Source of the DNA: Anaeramoeba flamelloides
Taxonomy: Eukaryota; Metamonada; Anaeramoebidae
Direction: 5' to 3'
Assembly: GCA_027625915.1 (NCBI GenBank)
Contig: JANTQA010000072.1
Span: forward strand, 2,170,001-2,234,000
Length of the DNA: 64,000 nt
Shown: in pieces, positions 37,343 through 51,987 of the stretch
How positions within the stretch are numbered: the first letter of the stretch is position 1
Layout of the letters: the number at the start of each line of letters is the position of its first letter
Made by a program: the position numbers and the translations under genes
Notes under the pieces: model-generated
Databases searched by the model: none
Told to the model about the DNA's origin: nothing
The model's input: the letters and a program-made list of their open reading frames with translations, nothing else

Positions 37343-40300
37343 TCAAAAAGAACTCTGAAACTTCAAAAAGTGTTAGTTGTGGAAAAATGATTTTCTTTTT
37401 TTTGAACGAAATAACCTTGTAAAATCAAACATTTACCTGTTTTGTTTAAAAACAAGGGATAAAAATACTTTTTCGAGTAAAGTGCGTTGTTAGGAAAATC
37501 TGTTCATAATGGAGAATATGATAAGAAATTTTCGATTTCTTGTTTTTCAATTAAAAATCGAGTCTTAAAACAGTTGACGAAATTGATTGAACAAATTTAC
37601 ACTAAAATTATGATAACCAATTTCAAAAAAGATTATATAGAATTTTTAATAAAAGTTCTAATTGTTTTACAGAGTATACTAATTAGTTGTTACATTTTTT
37701 TTTTTTCTTAAAAATGTTATTCAAAGTTGATTTTTATAAGGAGATACAATTTTGGATATTGATCTTTTTCAAAATCTTTCCTTTAAGAGATGGTTCTGAG
37801 ACTAACATGTATATGGATAAAAAAAGTAACCTAATAACTGAGAGATCTTATTAAATTACAATTCATTTAGTTGGTATTTTTGGTAGTAATAAAAAAAACA
37901 CAATAGGAGGTGAAATTATTTCCCATTTCTTTCAAATTTCATTAATTTAAATCTTAAAAATAATTGTACACATTACTCTGTATGTATTTCAAAATATGTT
38001 CATTCAAATATTTATCAAAATGAAAAATTAACTGCTTTTTTTTGGATAAAATAGTATGTAATCAATTTCAATAAATTATGGTACAACCAGTTCCAATTTT
38101 AAGTCACAAACTTCAAAAACGATATTTAAGGCGCAATAATAATCTCAAATTAAAGCATATTTTTTAGACTTTAATTGGTCACTAATTCTTTTATTAGAAT
38201 TTGGATTTTGTGATTAATTTGAGATTTTTTTTATTACTTAAATTTCTTGGAAAGGTTTTTTCTTAAAAGTGGGGCTGGCAGTGATAAAGTAAAGAACAGA
38301 AAACAATTTTAAATTGTAAAAAAAATTAAAAGTTTAATATTCAATGAGAAAACCTATCAAGGGTAAATCTTGTTGGAAAAGATTTGTTTGATAAAAAAGA
38401 AGAAACTAATAGCCTAATTTTCAAACGATTGGAAAAATATCCTTTAAAATATAAATTATAAATTGTAAAATTTTTAATAAACTCCATATCATTAAAAGTG
38501 GTCCAGCTTCAAATGAAAAATTCACTCTGTGTTTAAGAATCAACCAAACTTAGATTGTTTAGTAATACTAGGGATAATAAACTTAGAATTGGAGTTGATT
38601 ATCATAAAAGAAAAGCCTGAACAGCCATAAACTTAATAAAAAAAAAAAGTTTGACATTCAAAATTAACATTAAATAAAGTTAGATTTTGTACTTGTCTAA
38701 AATTCAATCATTTATAATTAAGAAAACGCATTGACAATAATTTTAATTTCCGAAAGAAATTGTGAATTTTGCACAAGATATTACAATGAAAACGGGCGAA
38801 AATTTTTTTTTAACATTTTTTTTTTTTATTTTCGAATTAAAAAAAAAAAAATAATTTTGATCTAAGATTTGAAAATTTTTTTGAAAAGAAAAATGAATCA
38901 AACTTATAGAATATGTTATTTTTATTCCATAAAAAGGGTACTCTTTGGCTAAAAAGGGGGTTTCTAGGTAATGTAATCCAAAAATAAATTACATTATGAT
39001 TAAGAATCAAAAAATTATTGTTATAATTTTGATATATTCCAATAGTTTTTTGGTTTTTTTTTAAGAAAGATATTTTAAAATAAATTTCAAATCTTTTTTT
39101 TTTTTTTTTTGGAAATAACTAATAAAGTTTACAAGAAATACTATCTCAGGATATTGAATTATTTCTTATTAAAATTTCATAATTTTAGAAAACAACTAAT
39201 TGAAATTTTTCAATAATAAAAATTAAATCCTATGGGATAAAAATATCATCATACCCAAAGTATTTCCTTATTAATAATCCAATATCTACTAATTGATGGG
39301 CAATTTATTTCTGAAATTCGGATTTCTTTAATGTATCTTTTATGGTTCATCTGTTATCAACAATCAAATAATTGATGTTAAAATAACACTTCAAGACTTG
39401 GTAAATATGAAAAAAGTTAATTAAAATATGTATGAAAATTTGATAGATATAGCAATTAATTTACTTTACAACATTTTGAATAAAATTTTTTGGAATTCTA
39501 AATTAAAGAAAAAAAAAAAAAAATCAGTAAAAGGGAAGTAACTAAAACAAAAAAATACAATATAGTGTACAATTAAAGATTTTTTTCTTTTTCTACAAAA
39601 AATCGTTTATAAAATTGAGTGTTTACTAATATTTAAGGAATATCAAAATCAGAAGATTTAATTATTACTAGTATTTTATTAAGCTATATCTTGATTTTAT
39701 GTTCACTTTAAACAATAAAATCAAATACTATAAATCCAATAAATGTTTTAAAAGAAAGAATATTTTATGAAAGAAAATCAGATTTACTGATAAATTCAAA
39801 TAAATTGAATAAAATTTTTAGTTCAATTTTAGTTGTTGTAATCTCAATTAACTCAACCAATAAAACAACTCAGGAGAATGAATCTTTTAAAAGTAAAACC
39901 AATTTTACAAAGTTTCTTAACATTTAAATGTATAGAATGCTTTTATCAAAGCTTGTGTAAAAAAATTCCAAATTTGAAAATCAAGTCCAAATTTCCAAAC
40001 ATTTATTTGAAATTATCAGTATCTAAAAAATTAGATTTTGAAGAAAATTAAAAAAACTGATTTATTGATCCGAAAACTTTACGAAATTCTCATTTAAAAA
40101 TTTAGATTTAAAACCAATTATTTGCCCTCTTACCTAACTTACTTTATGCCATATCTGAATATAAAATTATACATGTCCACTAAACTCTATCATACTTGAA
40201 AATAAAGTGTAAATTTCTGGAACCAAGAAGATTTTTTATTTTCGACCCTTTTCAAGATATATTTAAAAGCTTTTTTTTTTCCTGATACTTGACATTTTTT

Positions 40301-40883
40301 ATTAAAGGATATTTAAAACATTTCCCTTGAATCTTATTATATTAAAATGAAGCTATAAGTAAGAATATTAAGTGGATTTTACTTTTTGAAACTTTTCAAA
40401 CAATGTTTTACTTTTAGTTGAGGAAAAAGATTTTTGCCCAAATGACAATTTTACGTAACAATTCTAAAAAATAATTGTTCAATTATATTTTAAATACAGT
40501 TTATAGAGACATTTGAATCAGAGAGTGCTCAGATGGTTTACCCCCATGCGTGCTTTGGTTTTATTATCGTCTTCTTTATATCAAGAAACTTATCCCTTAA
40601 GCTAAAAATTTATGAAAACACATTCTGTGTAAGGAGTATTAATTTACAAAAATCTGAAAGAAAAATAATTTTTCTTACTACCTTATGAAGTATTCAGCAT
40701 TTTTAGAATATGAGAAATTCATTTACAAAAAAACCTAAATTCTTACTTTTTTTTTTCATTCACAGACTTAAAGTAAATTTGGTTATGACCCTCTTGAACA
40801 AATTTTGAAGAATTCTATTTTTCAGTCTCTTGGTTTGTTATTTTTTTTCTTTTATCACAAACTTTCTTCTTTTTCAAAAAAAA
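37343..40883. promoter_or_regulatory. Divergent intergenic region between BEACH and Furry genes
   Basis: 3.5 kb separating two very large, oppositely transcribed genes. Both promoters must lie here. Only low-complexity short frames are seen. The stretch 38035-38110 faintly resembles repeat E (AATCAATTTCAATAAATTATG). No specific promoter element can be named. Confidence 0.4.
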
Positions 40884-43800
40884 ATGTCTGCAGTTCAAAA
40901 AAGAATTATAGAACTATCTCTTTTTGAGTTTGGAAGTGCATGTACGCTCTTTATTAATAAAGTTACAAAAGCTGTATTGCCTCATTCAATTTTTTTTCTT
41001 ATTACTTTTTTTTGGCACACACCGCAAAAAAAAGAACAAATTAACTTTAAATCTGTTCACAAAAAAATTTCGTTCTCATACTTTTTGGATATTTGTGCTC
41101 TTTTTTGAAATTTTACAAATCGAAAAAACTCAATAACCATAAACAAACAAAAAAAAACAAAAAAAAAAAAAAAAAGGATAAATTTTATCAACTTTCCTCA
41201 TTTAAATTTGAGGATCACGAAAAACTTTGCAATTCTATAAAAACACTAACATCAATTTCAACAAAATTTACATCCAATATCTTAATTGCACTTCTCAAAT
41301 GGAGAGAAGATTATGTTAATACTTTAACGGAAAATATACCCGAAGAAAAGTAAAGAATCCAGAGTTCCTTTTTCTCTTTCTTGTTACGCAACTAATTCAA
41401 ATTTTCTAATATTACTTCTTCTTATTTTTACCTTTGTTACACAAATAATATTTTCGCTTGCTTCAAAATAAATAAAATAAAAAAAATTATTTCACTTTTC
41501 AGAAAAAATAAAAAGAATGTTACTTCCTACAAAACCTTAAACGATTATCAAGAAAAGGTAATGTCCAATTTTTCCAACCAACTTTTTTTTTTTGAAAATA
41601 ATTGTGCTTTAAAAAGACATTAAAATTTCTTATTTTCTTTTCCTCTTCAAAAATAAAAACCACAAACAAACACAAACAAAAAAACTATGACCAAAATCTT
41701 AATTGACTTCAAACAATCAAAAAGTTATTAACATTATCAAAAGTAAATGAATTTAATGACTGGATTGTTATTAAATTTCGAATTGTTTGTTGATTGAGAC
41801 AAATAATACCTTTTCTTTTACTGATTTTTTCAATTTTCAAAAAATTTATTTTCGCACAAGTTTTTAAAAAAAATTAAGATCTTGAATTACTTTTGAAAAT
41901 TCTCTTTTTGAAATTAGATCTTTAATACTTTTCTTTTTGTATTTCTTTTGATTTCAATTTCAATTCAGATCTCTCTTATTCATTAAATAATTGTGAGAGA
42001 ATTTAAATCAAATATTTTCTTTTCCAAGTTGGGAACAGCTGTGGATCAATCACCTAAAACATGAGAGTGCTTAAATAGTTTGGTTGTACAATTTATTCCA
42101 GCAGTTTTAAAAGAGTGTGTAATAAAGGTTTTTTAATGTATGTTACTCAAACTGCGTTAACAGGTGAATTAGGCAGTTGAAGGAACACTTTTGAAAACTT
42201 TTAGTACACACTTTTTGCAAATATCTCTCATAAGCACAAAAGAATTTTATGAAAAGATCAGGATTTTCAATAATTTGTTATGAATCAATTGAAAATGTAA
42301 TTAATGCTGCTTTAAAAAAAAAAAAATCAATGGTATTCTAAAAATGGGTGTCTTGAAGTTGTATATCAACTGTTTTAAAGACAATTTTGAATAACTTTTT
42401 TGTAAAAATTTTACAAAATGACTATTCTTTTTGATTAAAATTAAAGAATAAAATCTCTCTTAATTAAACAGTCATTTCCAAAAACTGTAAGATAATAAAA
42501 TAGTCATTACAAAAAAAAAAAAGAGAAAAACATTTTCAAAAATAAATAATATATATAATGTAATCCTAATAAAAAACCAACAAACACAAAATAAAACTTT
42601 TTTCTGAAATTAAAATAATTATTGTTTTGGAAAAAAAGTGAAACATTTTCAAAAAATCATTTTTTAGATCAATTTTTGTAATTTGTTTGGTTGCCTCTAA
42701 AAATATTAGAAGAACCTGGAAAAAATCGTTTTTTTTTTTTCTAATTATCAAATAATAATATTAAAATTATTTATAATAAATATGTACTATATATTTATTA
42801 ATAATTATTAAAAATGACCATTTCTGGGAAAAGGTGGTTGATCGGAAATTGACAACCTTCTTGTAGAAATGTTTATCCAACCCATGTTTGTACAGGAATT
42901 ATTTTATTTTAATAAACAAAAAAAATGACACAAAGTAAAAAATAAATTTGAAAAATAACTTTTTTTCGAAAAGTAAAACTTCTAAAAATTTTCTTGTTTG
43001 AAATTGTGAAAAAATTACGTTCCAAATATATTCTTCAGATATATTACAGAAGCAGCAATTAAGAGCAGTATTGATTTATGGGAAAAATATTGAATTTTAC
43101 CCAGTTGTTAATATCAAAGTACTGCTAACTTACCTAAATGAAAGCTCCATAAGATAAATTCTTTCTTTGGTGTATTTTTAAAGACTTTGTAATTGGGAAA
43201 TCAAATCAAAAACAAAAATATCAATATATACCATTTTTTCCAAAAAAAAAAAATTATTTTAGTATGTGTATAAAAAATCGTAAGCACCTTAACCAATCTA
43301 AAAGAAATGATTTTGTAATGTTTCCGCAGGATTCATTTGAAATGTAGATCCTTAAATCATTGGAATTTTTTCTCTAATTTTTCTTTACTAGTTTTGGAAC
43401 AAATTACTAATAAAAAAAAAATAAATAAAAATGTGAATAGTATTCCGTAATTATCATTAAAATGCGGGCACAGAGGAATATAAAAATCATTTAAATTTTA
43501 AACAAAAAAATCCATTATTATTTTCTCATACTTTTTTTTTTTTTTTTTGTATTTAATAAATTGCTTTTTATTGTATTTTTTTTTTTTGAAAAAAAAAAAC
43601 ATTATGAAGAAAAAGATTTATATCTTGAAAAGGATTTCTGAAACACTTGAAAGAAACCCCCAACCCAACAACAATATAGATTTTTATAATACTTAACAAA
43701 AAGAACTTTACTAGTATTTTTCTGAAAAAAATTTTCTTTTAAATATCAACACAATAAAAAATTTTACCAATAAATTTATCAAATACACAGATATAATTTA

Positions 43801-46800
43801 TAAAGAAAATAAAAATGATTATAAAATTGCTCCATTAATTAAAAATATTTTAAGCAATCCAAATTTAATTAAAGGATCAAAAAAAAAAAAAATAAAGAAG
43901 CTTGGAATAATTTAATTGATGAAATAAACTTAGAATTTAATCAAAACAAAAATTTTTGGAAAAAAATTAATTCAATAAGGCCAAAAAAAAAAAAAAAAAA
44001 ATGGGAATGGTTTTAAATAATAAAAGTAAGATTAAAGAATATTTTGGATATAATAAAGAAAAACTCAATTCAACCAAGTGAAAAGAATTTTAGATTATAT
44101 CAAAATTTTAAAAATAAAGAATTTGAAAAATTTTAAAATTAATATATTTTTTCCAATTGAAAATATTGCAAACACTATTAAAAATTTAAAAAATAAACCA
44201 GTTAAAGAATTTCAAAAAATTGAATATTGAAAACATATTATTAATGGTTTAAATTTTACTGATTTAAACCCAATTGAAAATAAAAAATATCGTATTACAA
44301 TTCAAAAAAATTTTAAAATTTGGTTAATTAATTCTACTAAGAATAATATCGAAAATATGAAAAAAAAAATCATTTTTATTTATTCATAAAAAAGGAAACG
44401 AAAGAGTAGCTTTAAATTATAAGTCAATTTCAATTTATTAAAGTTTACCAAGATTATTTTTAAAAATGTTATATAAACTAATTGAGCGTTATTGGGAATT
44501 TATTTATAAATTTCAATTTGGGTTGAAAAAAAAATATGAGACTCCTGAATAGCAGTCTTAGATTTCTAAAATACTTATAATAAGATAAAAACAAATAATG
44601 AAAATGAAAATGATATAACACATATTATAACGATTGATATAGCAAAATGTTTTGATTCAATTAATTTTAAAATAATTAGAAAAACAATAAAAATATTTAT
44701 TTTAAATTAAATTATCAAAATTTTATAAATTAAAGTATTATCAAGGAGAAGGGCTAGGTATATTTCAAGGATACTCACTATATCCTGTTTTATTTGCTCT
44801 AATTCCCCATTTTCTTTTATTAAAAATTATACCATTAACAAATCATTGTCAAATGTTTACATCTGATTTAATCCGAATTATAAAATAAAATAAAATCCAA
44901 GTAAATCAAAAATTAATCCAATAGATGAAATTATTATTCAATTTGGATTAAAACCTAATAAAGATAAAATAGTTATACCGAAATATTTTAAAAAAAAAAT
45001 TAAATATTTGGGTATTTATTTTGATAAAATTTCACATATAGTTTATAATTTAATTAAATCTAAAGAGATATCTAACAACTGCAAACAATTATTCAATAAC
45101 AATTGTCTGAACAATAGCTTAAAAATTAGATTATTTAAATATTTTATATTAAGTCAATTGACATATTGATTTAGAAATATTTAATTATGAAATAAAAAAA
45201 ATAAATTATTTTAATTCATGCATTACTGGAATATGCACAATAAACAGAAATACACCAATTCTTATTTACAAAACAGAATTTAAAATTGAAAATATGATAG
45301 TTTCTGTAAATAAAAACAAATTTAAATTAAATAATTTATATCTTCTCTATTAAGAAAAATTAATAAAATTTAATCAAAGAATAAATAATAAAATCAACTG
45401 GTATTCAAAAGATTTAATTGGACTAAAAATTGAAATATATAACTACACATATAACGGGTTGCTGAATTCCAAAAGTTGGAAGTGTCGTTAGGTTTTCTTG
45501 AGTTTTCTGTTTATTTGTGAAGTTTTCTAGGTTTTTTTGAGGTTTTCTATTTTATTTGTGAAGTGTTCTCGGTTTTTTTTTACTTTAGAAATAAACCGAA
45601 AATTTATTAAAATTTTCTGTTTATTTTTAAAGTAAAAAAAACCTAACAAAAATCTATTGATTTTCCAAATAAATAGAAAACTTAAAAAAACCTAACGAAA
45701 ATCTATTGATTTTCTAAATAAATAGAAAACTCAAAAAAACCTAACGAAAATCGATAGATTTTACAGATTCAAAAAAAAACCTAGACACTTTTCGTTAGGC
45801 CTTTTTTAATTTTAGAAATTTAAAGAAAACTTTTGAAAATTTTCTTTTTATTTCTAAAATTAAAAAAAAAAATGACGTTAGCTTTTCTAGAATTCTAAAG
45901 AATTGAGAAAAATCCGAGATTTTACTCTATTCTTTTAAATTCTGTAAAATTGTCGTTAACTTTTCTTGATTTTTCTGTTTATTTGTGAAGTGTTCGAGGT
46001 TTTTTTGAGGTTTTCTATTTTGTTTCTGAAGTATTCTATGTTTTTTTGAGGTTTTCTATTTTATTTCGAAAATCTATTGATTTTCTAAATAAATAGAAAA
46101 CTCAAAAAAACCTAACGAAAATCGATAGATATAACAAATGAAATAGAAAACCTCAAGAAAACCGCCGTTAGGTTTTTTTTAATTTTAGAAATTAAAACAA
46201 ACCTAGGCACTCTACGGCACTTGGTAGCACTTGGTGGTACTCTACGGCATTTGGCGACACTCCCAAAAAATATTTTGCAATAATTAAAAATCAAAAATAT
46301 TTATTTAAAACACAAATATATTTAACTTATCCATCAAGTTCAATAATTCTAATATTCACTTAATTTACCAACTGTCTAAATAGATATTACTATTTAATCA
46401 ATAAAAATACAAATAAATTTTGTCCTTTATGTTTAAAATATAAACAAAGGGAAATTATAGAAAATATTGATCATTTTTTATGGGTATGTCCTTCCTATGA
46501 AAAATATAGATTAATTTTTCAAAATAAATTAAAAGAAATAACTTTTAATGAATTAATTTCAAATCAAAATAGTTTGACATTATTTTCATTAATTAATAAT
46601 CTCGAAATCTATGATTGTAAGCTTAAATTTCTGAAAGGTAATTTAAGTTTAAGACCAACTAGAGTGTAATTTACACTTCTTTGACAATAAAAAAAAAAAA
46701 AATAAAAATAGATTTTTTTTTCATATACTTGCTTTTTAAAAAGTTCAGATTTCAAAATTTGAATTAAAATTTAACATTAAAAAATGATATTTTAACCTTT

Positions 46801-49800
46801 TACCTTTATGATATAAAAAGTTATTATGTTGTGATATATCTTATTACATAACTATCTGTATGGGGATAAGGTCAAGAGTACAATACACCATCTTCTCCCG
46901 GAAACGGTTGGTGTAACTAAGAAAAAGATTAAACTGAACAATTTGATTTTAAAAAAAAAATATCATTGCTGTGAACTGATATTTTGATTACAAGTATTAA
47001 TTATACTATTAACTTTCTCCTATTTTTCAACAATAAACTTTTTTCAAGATTTAACCATTTTTTCAAAAAACACTTTTAATGTTAATAATGGAAACGCAAA
47101 AAAAGAAATTTGAATGAAATATTTTTTTAGGTCATAGTTATAAAACAAATGTTACAAAAAATAAAAAAAAAAATAAAAAAACAAAAAGAATTTAATTGAA
47201 TTTTTATTTATACAAATTGTGGAAGAATTATTAAGGATTAAAGAAAAAAAAGTTATACCAAGGGTCGTTGAACAACTAGCAACAATATCTTTAATCATTT
47301 GTGTTGAATCTGATTTTAATATTAAAGAAGAAACAAATTTCCAAACAAAGAATGAAAAGAAAACATCCTTAATTATTGTTCAATCGAATATTGAGGTCAT
47401 CATTGATAGATATTTCAAATTAATTTCAGTTTTCAGCCAGGAGCATTTAAAATTAGTTGGAAACAAGTTATTTGGGCTATTAAATAAAACCCAATCGCGC
47501 CGAATTCAATATTTAAAAGCGTTTGAATATATATACTTAGACATTAGCACGAATCTTGGGCTAAGGACAAGTGCAAATTTTTTGAATGTGATTGAAAATT
47601 TTTTTATAAAATTAAAAAGTAATAAAAAGGAAAGATCAGTCTTTGCATTATCAGTCTCAAAAGTTTTCCAAAAGGTAGTTTGTTCCCAAAAATTTGAAAA
47701 TTTGGATTATACTTTATGGTATCAAAACATTAAGCCATTGGAAAATATCGCACATGAATTATTAAAATCACGAAAGGAAATTGAATCTGGTTTGCATTTA
47801 TATACTGCGGTTTTGAGTGTTTCCAATCCAAATGAATTAATTAACAATTTTGAGAACTTTTTGAAACTAATACAAAAATTTTTAAAAGACAAAGGCAAAA
47901 AGCACATTACAGCAATTGAATGCTTTACCAATTTTTTCGGAATTTATTTGAATTTAAAAAAAAATGATACTAATGAAGATGAGAATGAAAGCAAAGGCAA
48001 AAACAAAAATACAAATAAAAAAAAGAAAAAGAAAAAAAAAAAGAATAAAAGTAAAAATGAAAAAATCATAACATTAATAAATCCTATTTTAGGAAAAATA
48101 TTCCCCATCAAGAAAAAATCTAATTATTTAGGTGATAATGTATCATTAAATTATTTAGAAAAATTAATAAAAATTTTATCTGATTGGGATTTACATTTTG
48201 TGATGGAAAGTATTATTTTTAAAATTTTGCCACCTGATCGAAATAATTTACAACCAGAAAGATTATTACTAGGCTTGAAATTATTAGTTTCAATTTTAAT
48301 AGAAAATAATTCACAAACAGTAACACCAACAGCAGAAACAACAACAATAATTCAAACAACAACAAACCAAACAACAGCAAAAACAACAGTTACAATGAAA
48401 AGGAAAATTATTAATGAAAAATATTCATCACAATTAATCAAAATCATTGAACAGAATTTCCTTCAAATTAATAAATGTTTAGGAAATTATTATATTTTTG
48501 CAAAATCAACTTCAAAATTGAAATCAATTAACGAAAATGAACAAAAAAAGGAAAATTATACGAATTTAATTTTACAAACACTATTAAAGCTTATTCCCAT
48601 GGTTTATCCACAACCTAATGAAATATGTGAAATATTATCCAAATATATTTTACATTTTGATAAAGAAATCTCTAATTTATCAAAATTAATCTTAGTCCAA
48701 ATAATGAAAAATATTTCAAACTTGAGAATCCAGTTATTAAACGAATTAACAAATATTTTATTATTGATCCCCATTGAACATAGTAATATAATGGAAAACA
48801 CTTTAAAATTCATTACAGAGATTTGTAATATTTGGTATAATGCATTAATTAACCAAAATGAGGATGGTGATGATAACGATGTTCTCTTAAAGGAAAGATT
48901 GAAAATTATCAAAAAGATTAAATTAAAAGAGGAAAATCAGATCGAAAAAAGTGAAATTATTCTAATAATGCTTTTAGGTGACATAAATGTAAATATTCGT
49001 TCTGAGGCTTTCAATTGCTTAAAAATATTATATCGTTTAATCAAAAAAATGGATTTAAAAAATAATTCTAAAAATTTCATGAAATTATTATTATCAATAA
49101 AGAATTTTACAAGTAATAATAATGAAAATTCAAAAAAAAATGGACAAGGGAATGATCAAATTAAAAGAAAATATAAAATGGATCAAATTAGTGAAAGTAA
49201 ATTAATTAATTTTAATATTTTTGATCCATTAAAATTTAAATGGCTAAATAATGATGATTATTTGGAAAATGAAAATGACAATAAAAATAAAAAAAAAAAA
49301 AAAAAAAGAAAAAAAGAAGAAAAGCATAATGGTGGGGGGGGAGAGGGGGTGGTGGGAAGAGAAGAAAAGGAAGAAGGGAAAGAAGAAGGAAAGGAAGAAG
49401 ATGATGATGAAGAAAATGAAGAAGACGAAGAAGAAGAAATAGAAAAAGAAGAAGAAGAAAAATTTAATAAAATAAAATCGCTTTTAAATTCAAAGGGAGA
49501 AATAAAAAATAATTTATGGTTAAGAATATATTCCGCAATTATCAGGATCTATACTATACTTGATAATAACAAATGCTTATTTTTATATAATTTAACGACA
49601 AATAAAATGAAAGAATTCATTATTGAAATTCCAAAAAACTATAATCAAAGAGAATTAATTAAAAATTATAATAATCAAATTAGGAGATGGAAAATAAACA
49701 ATTGTATCTATGTTTGTTGTCTCCAGCCAATTTATTTGCCAGACCGAACCTTTATTCAAAAATTTGAAGAGATGGTAAATTTATTAAATGAGGGCAATCG

Positions 49801-51953
49801 GGAGCAATGTAAAGCAATAATTTTTGCTTTATCAAATATTAATGCAAACTGTTTAGAAGACTTGATACCCTTTTTTGATTCTTATTTAGATAAATTATTT
49901 TCAAAGCAAGATCATGATCACTATATTTATTTACCATCTTTCAAAACCAAAATCAGCGACTTGTTGAAATTGTGCTGGTCAATCATTTCCAGAGTCAGTA
50001 AAAACACATTGATCATTTCTGATATCATCCGAGAATTTTTTTTAAAATTACTCGAATATATTTATAAATGGTTTTTAGAATTGCAAGAGGTACAATTCAA
50101 TCCTGAAACATTGTCCATTCGCCAGAATTATTTTTTTATTATCAAGAAACTCTTTAATTTGCATTATCAATATTCTTTCCAATTTGATTCTAAAAAGGCA
50201 TTCGATTATTTTAAATTAATATCCATTTGGACGGGTATTGGCCAAAGGAGTATCAGTGGCTTCGAGAAGGAAAAAAAAACTGCATTGGACCTGGCTAAAG
50301 AGAAATGCTCAAGTTCCAAAGACCAAAATTGGTGGGTCCAAACCTTTAATTTGAAAATTAATGTTTTGCAAATTAACGCAATAAAGGCTATTAATGCTTT
50401 ATTATTAAAAATTCAGATAATCAATTTATATGATCGAAAAGAAAAATTGGTTCTACATTGGCTAAAGGAATTAATTTATTTACAATTTAGCAAGCCCAAC
50501 AATTTCAAAAAATTGGTCAAATTTTCAATAAACAATTTTATTTTAAGTTGCGAAAATAATATCAATTTAATAATATCTCTATGCTATAGCAATAATTTAT
50601 TAATAGATAGCGAGATTTTATATGTGGTTTTTAAAAAAATTCTCAATGGGCAATTAATTATTAAAGACCATTTATTGATAGATTTATTTTTAAACGCCCT
50701 AACTATTCACAAATATTCATTAGTTCTTAAGGCAATGAAAACTTTAATTTATAAATTCCCTTTATTGAAAAATCAAATTAATATAGATTTTATTAATTTG
50801 TCGAAAAATAATTCAAACAAATTACATTATTTCCCAAAACTGTTATCCAAAAATTTTTCTAATTTGTCCTTTGTTATTTCTTTCGGGCTGATTAATCAAT
50901 ATTGGTACTTAAATAACAATGATAATAATTTTAATAAAAATAATAATAATAAAAAACTCAATTTTAATGAATTTATTTCAATTGAAGAAAGGAAAAAAAC
51001 TTTGCTGATCTTTTTAAATTCATTTCTCAAAATCTTTAATAATAATTTATTTAAATATAATAAAAGTTTAATACGTGCAGGAAGTAATACTAATAGCAAT
51101 AACAACACTAAGAAGAATACTAAGAATAATAGCAATAATGTAAATAATAAGAATAACCATAAACAAGATCATGGTTCTTTTAATACAATAAACTTTATAA
51201 AATTGATACAAGAACTGTTTTTAATAACTATGGATCGGATATTAATTGATTCTGATATTTTGGCAAGAATATGGGGAACATTTTCTCAAAAAATTGACAA
51301 TTTAATAATAATTCTTCATTTTTTAATCGAAATATCAAGTCAATTCCCAAATAAGGAAATTATTTATACAAGCAAAATAATTATTAAATATTTAATACAT
51401 AAAAATGAAAATTTTGGAAAAATATTAATCGCACAACTGCAATTAAATCAAAAAAACAATAATTTATTTATTCCTATAAATAGTCAATTTAATTATAAAG
51501 ATTCTTTTGTGGATTGCTGGAATAAAAGAAATATTTTAATAAATACTTCCCTCATAAATGTAGATTGGTTTCAAATTTGTAAAAAGGATAAAATGTTATT
51601 AAAATCTCAAGATTTAAGAAATTATGCCAATTTATCAAAAAAGATAATTAAAAAAAAAAACCGAAGGTCTAAAGGCATGAGAAAAAAATCAAAAACTTTA
51701 AAAAAGTTACCAAATGATTTTATAAATATGATAAATGAATATCAAAAGAATAATAAAAAGATGAACAATAATCAATTTGAAAATTTTAATCAAAATACTC
51801 TTTTTATAAATAATAAGAATAATAATATAAATGATAAAGATGATTCAATGTCTTCTTTAACGGTTAATAGACATCCAAGTAAAAATAATTCTATTACAAC
51901 TTTATTTACTAAATCAAATGAAAACGATATTTTAAATAATAATGAAAATAATC

Positions 51954-51987
<34 letters not shown>

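Larger units (their letters stand above)
43740..46705 (+). mobile_element. LINE copy L3, longest and most decayed, with a hairpin-array insertion
   Basis: Plus-strand non-LTR remnant in the Furry intron. It is the only copy that retains sequence upstream of the reverse-transcriptase palm: a Lys/Asn-rich linker at 43740-44150, then a region reading IENIANTIKNLKNKPV. Decayed RT motifs follow (KCFDSI near 44650, and the QG and DD boxes near 44770 and 44870). The thumb region continues to about 45480. An insertion at 45481-46261 splits the element. The zinc-knuckle segment then reads CPLCLKYKQ...DHFLWVCPSYEKY, and the 3' end keeps the stop-in-palindrome AGTGTAATTTACACT (46663-46677) with poly-A. 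Many stops and frame breaks; clearly dead. The 5' boundary is approximate. Confidence 0.8.

Noticed and set aside
45481-46261. CRISPR-like array
   Set aside because: The units are palindromic modules of unequal length without unique spacers, and the genome is eukaryotic.
47219-47221. Furry start at 47219
   Set aside because: The codon is GTG. Upstream exons with family-like N-terminal motifs join in phase at 47189.
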